Positions 26,739 through 34,648 of a DNA stretch of 51,730 nt are shown in pieces; within the stretch, counting starts at the first letter, position 1, and each line of letters starts with the position of its first letter. Source of the DNA: an uncultured Lachnospiraceae bacterium. Its GTDB lineage: Bacteria; Bacillota; Clostridia; Lachnospirales; Lachnospiraceae. The position numbers and the translations under genes were made by a program. Under the pieces are notes generated by a model. It had not been told where the DNA came from and ran no database searches. It saw only the letters and a list, made by a program, of their open reading frames with translations. Location: NCBI GenBank assembly GCA_900539715.1, contig UQDA01000020.1, positions 1 to 51,730 on the forward strand, written 5' to 3'.

Positions 26739-26978
26739 TCAGAAAAACGCCATCAAATCCACATCCGATCTCACATATACTTCGTTCAAATAACATGAAT
26801 TGTATACACGTATCTTCTTTCCTGAAAGATTGTATATCTGAATTTCAGAATCATCTGCGTCCTGCAGCCGCTTCTCTTTTTTCAAACCAGGAATATTTTT
26901 TTCCAATGCAGCGCATTGCTTCTCAAATACCTCTTTATCTGCCATATTGCAGATCGCATATTCAAACATCGCATTCAC
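26739..26978 (-). CDS. Unknown 79-residue protein, coupled to the gene upstream
   Basis: Not recognised. The product (MNAMFEYAICNMADKEVFEK...) is mixed alpha/beta in appearance, with a short beta-like stretch EIQIYNLSGKKIRVYN near residue 45 and an acidic, hydrophobic end. Its start codon overlaps the stop of the preceding gene (ATGA). Small overlapping pairs of this kind are often toxin/antitoxin or effector/immunity pairs, but that is inference. It ends 26 bases before the stray CRISPR repeat. Confidence 0.6.
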   Translation of the reverse strand: MNAMFEYAICNMADKEVFEKQCAALEKNIPGLKKEKRLQDADDSEIQIYNLSGKKIRVYNSCYLNEVYVRSDVDLMAFF

Positions 26979-27274
26979 TCCAATCCAGGCATTCGATTCA
27001 CGGATTTTCTGGTTTTCTGATCCTTCATCAGCTCCCTTGCAGCCGTGAGGTTATGATTTCTCATTTCACATGCCTGTCTTGCCCGCTGTTCCAACGAAAG
27101 GGATTGATCAATCAATTCAGAAACCTGCTCATCATGCACTTTATACCAAATCCGTACCTCCCGGTTTCCAAGTTTTTGCTTTAAACCTCCCATTTCCAAA
27201 AAGTCCATCTGGTTCAGCCGTTCCTGCTTCTGTACTTTTAACTGCGCCCATCTCTCAGGCTCATTATACTTCAT
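26975..27274 (-). CDS. Unknown 99-residue protein starting next to the CRISPR array
   Basis: A highly charged, helical product (MKYNEPERWAQLKVQKQERL...). From memory it faintly recalls the C-terminal end of polymorphic-toxin domains of the Ntox15 type (ARELMKDQKTRKS, VNRMPGLE), which would make it a truncated fragment; I cannot test this. Its ATG is 6 bases past the last CRISPR repeat, with only a short AGGAT as RBS, so its promoter must lie in the array or leader. It overlaps the next gene by 4 bases. Confidence 0.55.
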   Translation of the reverse strand: MKYNEPERWAQLKVQKQERLNQMDFLEMGGLKQKLGNREVRIWYKVHDEQVSELIDQSLSLEQRARQACEMRNHNLTAARELMKDQKTRKSVNRMPGLE

Positions 27275-27280
27275 ATCCTA

Positions 27281-28709
27281 TTTTCAATCCACGCTCCCGC
27301 GTAGGGAGCGACTTTTTGTGCGATAAACTTTCTGCGAGCTTCTCCAATTTCAATCCACGCTCCCGCGTAGGGAGCGACACGTTGCAATTGCAGTCATCAG
27401 TTATGGGGTTACAATTTCAATCCACGCTCCCGCGTAGGGAGCGACTGGCATCCTCTGCGGCGGGTTAATATTCTTCCGGATTTCAATCCACGCTCCCGCG
27501 TAGGGAGCGACTCTGGAGGTATACAGGAATCGCGGGGATGCAAAAATTTCAATCCACGCTCCCGCGTAGGGAGCGACCACGCGGGGAGCAGAAGTGGAAC
27601 TCCGAAACATGATTTCAATCCACGCTCCCGCGTAGGGAGCGACCTGGACAGCTGGAAATGGAATTGGAGGGCTAATGATATTTCAATCCACGCTCCCGCG
27701 TAGGGAGCGACGATCAGATCCAAGGCATCCCGCAGCACAGCAAAGAGATTTCAATCCACGCTCCCGCGTAGGGAGCGACGCGAGGTCTATCCCGCCCCCT
27801 TTGCTGTCAATTTATTTCAATCCACGCTCCCGCGTAGGGAGCGACTATGATGGCGAAAAGCAGATGTGGATTGCAAAAATTTCAATCCACGCTCCCGCGT
27901 AGGGAGCGACGGGACTTATTTCCTTGATGTTAGACCATTTTCGCTATTTCAATCCACGCTCCCGCGTAGGGAGCGACAATTCCTACAGGGAGAGGACAGG
28001 AATCTGTTATTATTTCAATCCACGCTCCCGCGTAGGGAGCGACGCAGGAACGGCTTATGCAGATTTGGTGTCTTCTGGATTTCAATCCACGCTCCCGCGT
28101 AGGGAGCGACACTAACAGTAAAACTAACAGTAAAACTAACGTTAGCATTTCAATCCACGCTCCCGCGTAGGGAGCGACGTATATGGGATTATCTATAAGG
28201 AGGATGAGGAAAACATTTCAATCCACGCTCCCGCGTAGGGAGCGACGGGAGACAAGGGAACCGTCCATGTCAGAACTGAGAATTTCAATCCACGCTCCCG
28301 CGTAGGGAGCGACATGAGGTGTGGGTGGCTCAGCCGGGGAATACCGGATTTCAATCCACGCTCCCGCGTAGGGAGCGACTTAATGCAAAATTTTACATTG
28401 CCAAATATCATTATTTCAATCCACGCTCCCGCGTAGGGAGCGACAGCTTATGCCGATGTATCTGGGTATCGTTATGATATTTCAATCCACGCTCCCGCGT
28501 AGGGAGCGACATGTGCGGGCAAAGCGGCATCTGATGGATTATCTATTTCAATCCACGCTCCCGCGTAGGGAGCGACTAGGTTTAGCAACTGATAAGTATG
28601 TGGCTATCGGTATTTCAATCCACGCTCCCGCGTAGGGAGCGACAATATTGGACTCATGAAAGATTTGATATACAGCCATTTCAATCCACGCTCCCGCGTA
28701 GGGAGCGAC
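27281..28709 (-). CRISPR. Type I-C CRISPR array: 22 repeats, 21 spacers
   Basis: The repeat is 32 bp; read on the minus strand it begins GTCGCTCCCTACGCGGGAGC and ends GTGGATTGAAAT, the usual I-C form with a CGCTCCC/GGGAGCG hairpin. Spacers are 33-36 bp. The leader is on the high-coordinate side (repeat 28678-28709 is leader-proximal), next to cas2. All repeats appear identical except the leader-distal one (27281-27312), whose final base differs. Spacer 28111-28146 is itself repetitive. Confidence 0.98.
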
Positions 28710-29326
28710 TGTAAAACTGCCAACTATTTTCTAAAAATTCCTTTCACTTTTATATATATTCTCCATATTTTTTACTCCACCCACTTTTTTTCAAAAACAG
28801 AATTCCGTTTTTCTACAAAATTCCAGTGCGAATATCCTTGCATTTTTAATATTACTTCTGTTTCGCACCTATCTATTCTGATAACAACTGCCCCGAGTTA
28901 CATCCTTACCTAAAATATCCCTATTACTACAAAATATCAAAATAACGCCCTTCCAAATATTAAAGCCAAACTTTTTACAGTCTCAACACTAATATAAAAA
29001 TATAGCTTTTCCTTTAATACCGCATATTCTCTATACATATCAACTACCTATCCTGTAAAATAACTATTTATCTGCTTTTTGTCACTTTTTACTTTTTAAT
29101 ATTATTTTCTAAAGAATAAGCTTTTTTTAATATTCACAATCTCCTCTTTCCTTTAAAAATGATTTTCTACTCATATTTTGATATTAATTATAAAATCAAT
29201 ATTTCTCCTACAACAAATTTGACCGTAACATCCAGGCCTTCTTAGATCATAATATAAAACAGGCTCTAAAAAGGCTTCTAATAATTTCAGGCTGCTTTAT
29301 ATGATGCTCTAAAAATTCTCAAACTA
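28710..29326 (-). promoter_or_regulatory. AT-rich CRISPR leader region
   Basis: 617 bp without a credible gene, much richer in A+T than its surroundings. It separates cas2 from the first repeat and should contain the array promoter and integration signals. The bases next to the first repeat read TTGGCAGTTTTACA on the minus strand. A TTGAAA -35-like box is at 28789-28794, but no clear -10 is correctly spaced. A short direct repeat TTTTTAGAGC occurs twice near 29260-29320. Confidence 0.65.
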
Positions 29327-29617
29327 TCACAAAATTAAAACATCATCTACTGCGATTCCACGCTCCACTCCCACATGTTCTACTTTTGTTTTATAGTTAT
29401 TTCCCAAATAGTAAAAGCGAAGACTGTCTTTTTTTTCGTCTATGATTTCTATCAACAGCGCCTTTAGTCGAACACATTGAGCAGAATCCAGGATACATTC
29501 AAAAACAGAATTCTGCACCCGTCTTCCGTAATTGACGCACTGTTTTGCAACTTTTCGCAATCTGGCCTTGCCCGCTGCGGTTTCTGTATTTACATCATAT
29601 GTTATCAAAACCAGCAT
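29327..29617 (-). CDS. cas2: CRISPR-associated endonuclease Cas2
   Basis: 96 residues. The N-terminal strand MLVLITYDVNTE carries the metal-binding Asp8 and the body has the small ferredoxin-like pattern with RVQNSVFECILD. Works with Cas1 in spacer integration. It is the last cas gene before the leader, 9 bases after cas1; GAGGGATTTTT precedes the ATG. Confidence 0.96.
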   Translation of the reverse strand: MLVLITYDVNTETAAGKARLRKVAKQCVNYGRRVQNSVFECILDSAQCVRLKALLIEIIDEKKDSLRFYYLGNNYKTKVEHVGVERGIAVDDVLIL

Positions 29618-29626
29618 AAAAATCCC

Positions 29627-30658
29627 TCATTTCCACAAAAACGGTGGATATTCCTCCAAATCTCCGCGCAGATGACGGGCAAGGAGCATCCCCTGAACAA
29701 ACGGGACCATCCCCCATTCCACCTTCTCTTTCAAAAAAGGATGCGTGATAACTTCTTTCTTCTTTTTCTGCCATTCCACAAGAATCAGCTTTCTCGCCGA
29801 TTCCTTCAAAAGTACTGCCTGATTTTCTTTTTTCTCAAAATCCTTCCCGCTCACCATTTTTTTATTGATGAGTGTGAGTACAAATCTGTCTGCCAGCGCC
29901 GAGCGCAATTCCTCCATTATATCCAGCGCCAGTGAAATACGCCCAGGCCTGTCCGTATGCATAAATCCCACATAAGGGTCCAATCCTGTCGCCTCCAGCG
30001 CCGAAGCGGTCGAATTGGCAAGAAGCGTATAAGTAAAAGACAGAAGTGCATTTACAGCATCCCGGGGCGGTCTCTTATTTCTTCCCTGAAACGAAAAATC
30101 TTTTTTCTGCTGCAAAATCAGTTCGTCAAAAACACCGAAATAAACCCTTGCAGCTTCTCCTTCCAGACCACGCAGCCTCTCCTTATCCGTACAGTCACGA
30201 ATCTCTGTCAGGGACTGATTCAGAAAATCCGATGCCCTTTTTACGCGTTCTGCATCAATCTGCATTCCATGGTCCCGGATCGCACGTTCCAATACCCATC
30301 TTGCATTATATACCTTTCCGACCATGCAGTTTTTTGCGATCGACAGGCTTTGCTGTTCATTTTCAGAAACCGCATACTGCGTTTTGCGCAGCAGTACATT
30401 TCCTCTGACTTTTCCGGTTATCCTTCCAAGAAAATTTCCCTGAGGCGTCAGAAAACACAGCGATACATCCCGCTTTGCACATGCTCCCATAAGAGCCGGG
30501 CTCGCTCCCCTGTAACCAAAAGAAACAATTCCTTCCAGATTATGCAGAGGAAGCCTCCCAAGCTCTCTGTCTCCTTCCAAAATAACTACATTTTCGCCGT
30601 CCAGCGCAAGATAACTGTCCTGCGACGTAACATACAGAGTGTTCTGCAGTTTTTTCAT
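29627..30658 (-). CDS. cas1: CRISPR integrase Cas1 (type I-C)
   Basis: 343 residues. Metal-binding residues are present: Glu166 in RGLEGEAARVYFG, His234 in GFMHTDRPGR and Asp246 in SLALDIMEELR. Catalyses new spacer insertion with Cas2. Its ATG overlaps the cas4 stop (ATGA) and GGAGGAAGG lies upstream. Confidence 0.97.
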   Translation of the reverse strand: MKKLQNTLYVTSQDSYLALDGENVVILEGDRELGRLPLHNLEGIVSFGYRGASPALMGACAKRDVSLCFLTPQGNFLGRITGKVRGNVLLRKTQYAVSENEQQSLSIAKNCMVGKVYNARWVLERAIRDHGMQIDAERVKRASDFLNQSLTEIRDCTDKERLRGLEGEAARVYFGVFDELILQQKKDFSFQGRNKRPPRDAVNALLSFTYTLLANSTASALEATGLDPYVGFMHTDRPGRISLALDIMEELRSALADRFVLTLINKKMVSGKDFEKKENQAVLLKESARKLILVEWQKKKKEVITHPFLKEKVEWGMVPFVQGMLLARHLRGDLEEYPPFLWK

Positions 30659-31323
30659 TTTCCTTCCTCCGAAAGCATTTCGTCAATATATCCGGAGACG
30701 CTTCTGTTTTTTCCAAGCTTCGGCATACAGATTTCCCGCAGGGAACAGGCACTGCAGCTCTTGCTCCACCTTACCTTAGGCGTATACCCCCGCACATACA
30801 GCTGATGCATCTCTTCAAACATTTCCCACACCTTTTGACGGAGCTCATCGGTAAACAAAACCATTTCCCTTCTTCGGATTTCCCCGTAGAAAAGAGCCCC
30901 TTCTTTGATTTCTGTTGAAAACATCTCCTCCAGACACATTGCCTGAGCAGTCAGCTGCAGCCTGTCTATATCCGCATTTTTGCTCTTCCCTCTCTTATAT
31001 TCAATCGGATAAATTTGATACAGCCCCCGATGTCCGTAAAGCCGGATTCCATCCTCCGACCGGTGAAATTCCACCACATCACATTCTCCGGATACTCCAA
31101 GACTTTCTGACGAAATTGGAAGTGCATGAACTACAAGCGTATCCTTCGATTTTTCTTTCAGCTTTGGGTCATGCGCCCTTTTATGCATCAGCTCTCCTTC
31201 TACGGTCCGCACATTATCCGCCCACTGCTGCTCAATGTGGATGAGCGCCCACTGTCTTCTGCAAAATGCAAAATGCTGAATGCCCGAAAGCATCAGTAAA
31301 TCATCCTCTTCATATTTTTTCAT
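30655..31323 (-). CDS. cas4: CRISPR-associated exonuclease Cas4
   Basis: 222 residues. A RecB-like nuclease motif YPIEYKRGKSKN follows ECDVVEFHR. Four iron-sulfur ligands are available: Cys21 in HFAFCRRQW and the cluster SCSACSLREIC near the C-terminus. Trims prespacers and selects the PAM side. Coupled to cas7c by an ATGA overlap. Confidence 0.95.
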   Translation of the reverse strand: MKKYEEDDLLMLSGIQHFAFCRRQWALIHIEQQWADNVRTVEGELMHKRAHDPKLKEKSKDTLVVHALPISSESLGVSGECDVVEFHRSEDGIRLYGHRGLYQIYPIEYKRGKSKNADIDRLQLTAQAMCLEEMFSTEIKEGALFYGEIRRREMVLFTDELRQKVWEMFEEMHQLYVRGYTPKVRWSKSCSACSLREICMPKLGKNRSVSGYIDEMLSEEGK

Positions 31324-32210
31324 ATTTTTCGGATCACTTCCACCGAGTCAGGAATCTGCTCCTCATGAATCGCAACCGTATAATCTGAAAACCTCCTGGC
31401 TGCCCCGACGCCGTCCTTTTTCTCAATTTCGACTGCATCAAACAATTTGTAGGCAGGACAGTCTCCCAGCTCCGTGCTGTGCTTAAATACAATCAGCTCC
31501 CTGACTGCCATATTCCCTCTCGCCGCCGAATGGTCCACTTCAAACATATTGATGATCGCCTGCCACAGCAGTTCCAAATCTTCCTCCGAAAAGCCTGTCA
31601 CCCTGCGGGCTAAATTCGCAGAAATATAACCTTCCGCACGGTAAAGCGCGTACGGTACGACCGCCTTTCTTCCCATTTCCGTCTTTTTATCTGCGGCATC
31701 CTTCTCTGTCGTTATCGCAACTCTTGTAATTGCAACCTCCTGGCTGATGATCGGATCGATACTCCTCGCAAACCCGAGCTGGACCGGTCCCCTGACCTGT
31801 CCGCAGTTCAATGCCGCTTTTACAAATGTTGTCATTACCGCCCCAAAGGTTCTGATGTCAAAAAAATTGCTGCACATAAAATCACGGACCTTTAAATCAA
31901 TATCAGCATCTTTTTTCTTTGCTTCCTTGAGTTCTTTTGCATCCAGACCAAGATATGCGCACGCCTCGCCGTCACTGCGGTTTAACGGAACCCCCTCTTT
32001 GATATAAATCCGGTATCCGGCTTCATCCTCCTTCAACGTCTCCACATAATTTCTAATCTTGCGTTTCAGGCAGACATCTGTCACGATACCATATCCGCTT
32101 TCCGGATCGATCCTGGGCAGATTTCCCGCATCCGGGTCCCCGTTGGGATTTCCGTTTTCCACATCAAACAGAATCATAAATTCATATCTGTTTTTAATCG
32201 CCTCTTTCAT
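31320..32210 (-). CDS. cas7c: Type I-C Cascade backbone protein Cas7 (Csd2)
   Basis: 296 residues. Begins KNRYEFMILFDVENGNPNGDPDAGNLPR, the Csd2 hallmark. It forms the filament along the crRNA. ATG 32210 follows AGGAGG with 9-base spacing; an in-frame ATG further upstream would include the RBS. It overlaps the cas8c end by an A-stop junction. Confidence 0.95.
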   Translation of the reverse strand: MKEAIKNRYEFMILFDVENGNPNGDPDAGNLPRIDPESGYGIVTDVCLKRKIRNYVETLKEDEAGYRIYIKEGVPLNRSDGEACAYLGLDAKELKEAKKKDADIDLKVRDFMCSNFFDIRTFGAVMTTFVKAALNCGQVRGPVQLGFARSIDPIISQEVAITRVAITTEKDAADKKTEMGRKAVVPYALYRAEGYISANLARRVTGFSEEDLELLWQAIINMFEVDHSAARGNMAVRELIVFKHSTELGDCPAYKLFDAVEIEKKDGVGAARRFSDYTVAIHEEQIPDSVEVIRKI

Positions 32211-32211
32211 C

Positions 32212-33972
32212 TTACTGTTCCTCCTTTTTTTCAAACCGCTTCTGCTGCTGATGGTAATACCCCAAAATAAACTCTCCCTGCTGTTCCAGCGACAGCGTTT
32301 TCGGAACGCCGTCCGACGAAATCATCCCCTCTAATCCGGTCAGCATCCTCTCATAATAGATTTTTCTCCCCTGTGACAACTTCCTGATATGGCTGTTTTT
32401 CAGCTTAAACAACACAGGGAATATCAACGCCGGCGTTGCGCATGCGGAATTAAAATACCGGTCCTTTATTGTCGAATTCAGCTCATTACTCGCCTCCTCC
32501 TGAATCGCCTCCAACACCGAAAACTCCCTTCCCAGCACATACGCAATATCCCTGCATTCCTCGTTCAGTCCCACAAAATCCTCTCCTTTCATATTCAAGT
32601 CCGGCCGGTTTCTCAAAAGATATGCTTTGATGATCGCCGCCCTCCCCCTTGTAATCTTGTAACAATGGGTATCCTTATCATCCCGCTCTGCCCGAATCCG
32701 CGATAGGACTGCCAAATACAGGCTTTCCGGATAACGTCCACCCGAAAGGACTGCCTCGAATGTCCTTCCCGCCATTCCCGCATGCGGTTTCTTTTCTTTT
32801 AATTTCTGATTCACTGTTTCCTGAATCATTCTCCAGATACCCAGATACTCCATCCGGTCTGATTCCCTGCGTACAATTTTCATCCGGTCATAATGTTCCT
32901 TAAGATGCTTCAAAATCGTCCCGAAACTGTCCGTATAAAAAAATCTGACCGAAAGACGCGCCGCATTCGGGGACAATCCCAGAATATAAAATTTCTGGTC
33001 CAGATTGATGCTTTCTGTCACATCTGCAACATCCACCGCCCTGCCCTTTTCCAGATTTTCAAAGACGCTCCTTACCAGCTCCTGATTGTCCATCATCGGC
33101 TCGCTCCCCGCTAAAAACAGATTATGACAAGCCGGGTTTGCATCTTCAGCCCAATAGACAACCGTCGTATCCCCAATCTGTTTTACATATTTTTTTTGAG
33201 AAAGAAGATGGTTCAGGGCTGTGGTATACGCAAATACGGCATAATTTCCAACCGGCGCATTGTTGCTCTGCGTCTTTTCAAAGGACTCAAAGGCTGGAGC
33301 ATTAAAAGAAACCAATGCCGCCCCGCTGGACTGAGCACCCGGAATCCCTTTGATCGTATTATGGATACGGGCAATGCGCGTCTTTTTCCCTGTGACCAGG
33401 CAGATTCCTTCTTCTCCCTCTTCCTCATCCATATAAGCCTGTTCCCACCGCTGCCTTACGTCTGCTTCTTCATGAACATATTTTTCATCATAATAAAAAA
33501 CAATATTTCCTCCAGCGGTCAGCTCGTCCCACTCTGCATCCACTTCCGGATTTTCTCTCGCCTTTTCAGGGTCCCACGACTCAAAAAATGCTCTGACCGC
33601 CGACGCGCCTCCACTTGAAAGCTCACCCAGAATCTCCAAATGCTTCTTTTTCGCAGCCATAAAACATTCCACATTTCTTTTTCCGGCTCCTTCGGCATCC
33701 ACTCCAAGCATATATTTCGAGTTGTCACACAAAAAATTTGCCTTTATTCCCGAAGAACGCGCCGCCATTTCCGGCACAATGAGCTTCTTTGGAACCTCAA
33801 CAGTCTTTTTCCCCCTCTCCTCATTTTCTTTCAACGGTAAAATCGATACGATGCTCCCATCCGCACTCAGAGTCAGCGCAAATGTCACCTTCGCATTGCA
33901 CCAGCCCGGACGGGAAACCTCTCCCTTTTCCGCCAGCCGCTCATAATAAGCTGTCAGTGACTGTAAAATCAT
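32212..33972 (-). CDS. cas8c: Type I-C Cascade large subunit Cas8c (Csd1)
   Basis: 586 residues. Starts MILQSLTAYYERLAEKGEVSRPGW, typical Csd1. Later it has SFNAPAFESF and GNYAVFAYTTALNHLL, also seen in the family. It recognises the PAM; in some I-C systems an internal start gives a small Cas11 protein from this gene, and the C-terminal third here (NSTIKDRYFNSACATPALIF onward) would be the place to look. ATGA overlap with cas5c. Confidence 0.95.
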   Translation of the reverse strand: MILQSLTAYYERLAEKGEVSRPGWCNAKVTFALTLSADGSIVSILPLKENEERGKKTVEVPKKLIVPEMAARSSGIKANFLCDNSKYMLGVDAEGAGKRNVECFMAAKKKHLEILGELSSGGASAVRAFFESWDPEKARENPEVDAEWDELTAGGNIVFYYDEKYVHEEADVRQRWEQAYMDEEEGEEGICLVTGKKTRIARIHNTIKGIPGAQSSGAALVSFNAPAFESFEKTQSNNAPVGNYAVFAYTTALNHLLSQKKYVKQIGDTTVVYWAEDANPACHNLFLAGSEPMMDNQELVRSVFENLEKGRAVDVADVTESINLDQKFYILGLSPNAARLSVRFFYTDSFGTILKHLKEHYDRMKIVRRESDRMEYLGIWRMIQETVNQKLKEKKPHAGMAGRTFEAVLSGGRYPESLYLAVLSRIRAERDDKDTHCYKITRGRAAIIKAYLLRNRPDLNMKGEDFVGLNEECRDIAYVLGREFSVLEAIQEEASNELNSTIKDRYFNSACATPALIFPVLFKLKNSHIRKLSQGRKIYYERMLTGLEGMISSDGVPKTLSLEQQGEFILGYYHQQQKRFEKKEEQ

Positions 33973-34631
33973 CGTATCACCTCGCAATCTGCCACATCGA
34001 TAATGCCACGACGCATCACTGCCCGGAAAAACATTGGCTCTATCACGCCGTTTTCCTGATAATCCATATCGTACAGCATGAATCCCAAATCCCGCTCCGC
34101 CTCATCTTCATACGCAGTCTTTATCTCTTCCCCTTCAAACAGCTCGAAATTTGCCGGGAATTCCCTCGTCCCGAAATACGGCATCTGAAAGCACTCCCCG
34201 CGCCGCAGTCTTCGCATCGTAATATCCTTGAACTTCCCCGAATTGTCCGTCTCATTTGCCTTTGAAGTCATTTCAAAATGCGCTTCTATCACATATTCCA
34301 CATCTTTTAAAAGCAGTGATGCCCTCTGCACGATTTCTTCCTTTGATGAAAGATACAGTTCTTTATTGCCACCGTTCATCACATTCAATACATTTCCGCC
34401 GGACACCTTGCTCTTTACCTCATTGCGCCGGATATTGGTAAATGCGATCGGGCGGCACACATAAATCCTGTCTATCTTCCATCTCAGCCCGGGATGCCAG
34501 TAGATTGATTCCAGAATTCCCCGTGCCGCAGACGGTGTGATCACATCATAGCTGCACCGTTCCGCTTTCATTTCCGGTCTGGAAAACAACGCATACTCTC
34601 CCCAGACCTTCACTCTGATACCATAGCTCAT
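33969..34631 (-). CDS. cas5c: Type I-C crRNA-processing endonuclease Cas5 (Cas5c/Cas5d)
   Basis: 220 residues. Starts MSYGIRVKVWGEYALFSRPEMKAERCSYDVITPSAARG, typical of the Cas5d subgroup that replaces Cas6 and cuts the repeat at the base of its hairpin. GGAGGGG lies upstream of ATG 34631. It is 17 bases after cas3. Confidence 0.95.
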   Translation of the reverse strand: MSYGIRVKVWGEYALFSRPEMKAERCSYDVITPSAARGILESIYWHPGLRWKIDRIYVCRPIAFTNIRRNEVKSKVSGGNVLNVMNGGNKELYLSSKEEIVQRASLLLKDVEYVIEAHFEMTSKANETDNSGKFKDITMRRLRRGECFQMPYFGTREFPANFELFEGEEIKTAYEDEAERDLGFMLYDMDYQENGVIEPMFFRAVMRRGIIDVADCEVIR

Positions 34632-34648
34632 GTCATGCGCCCCTCCTT

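Noticed and set aside
26747..26778. A second possible CRISPR repeat relic in the 79-residue gene
   Set aside because: Only about eight bases (AATCCAC and neighbours) match, which is expected by chance; the hairpin arms are missing.
27401..28635. Several short frames encoding repeated peptides such as SLPTRERGLK and VAPYAGAWIEI
   Set aside because: They are translations of the CRISPR repeats on either strand, not proteins. Databases often carry such spurious entries.
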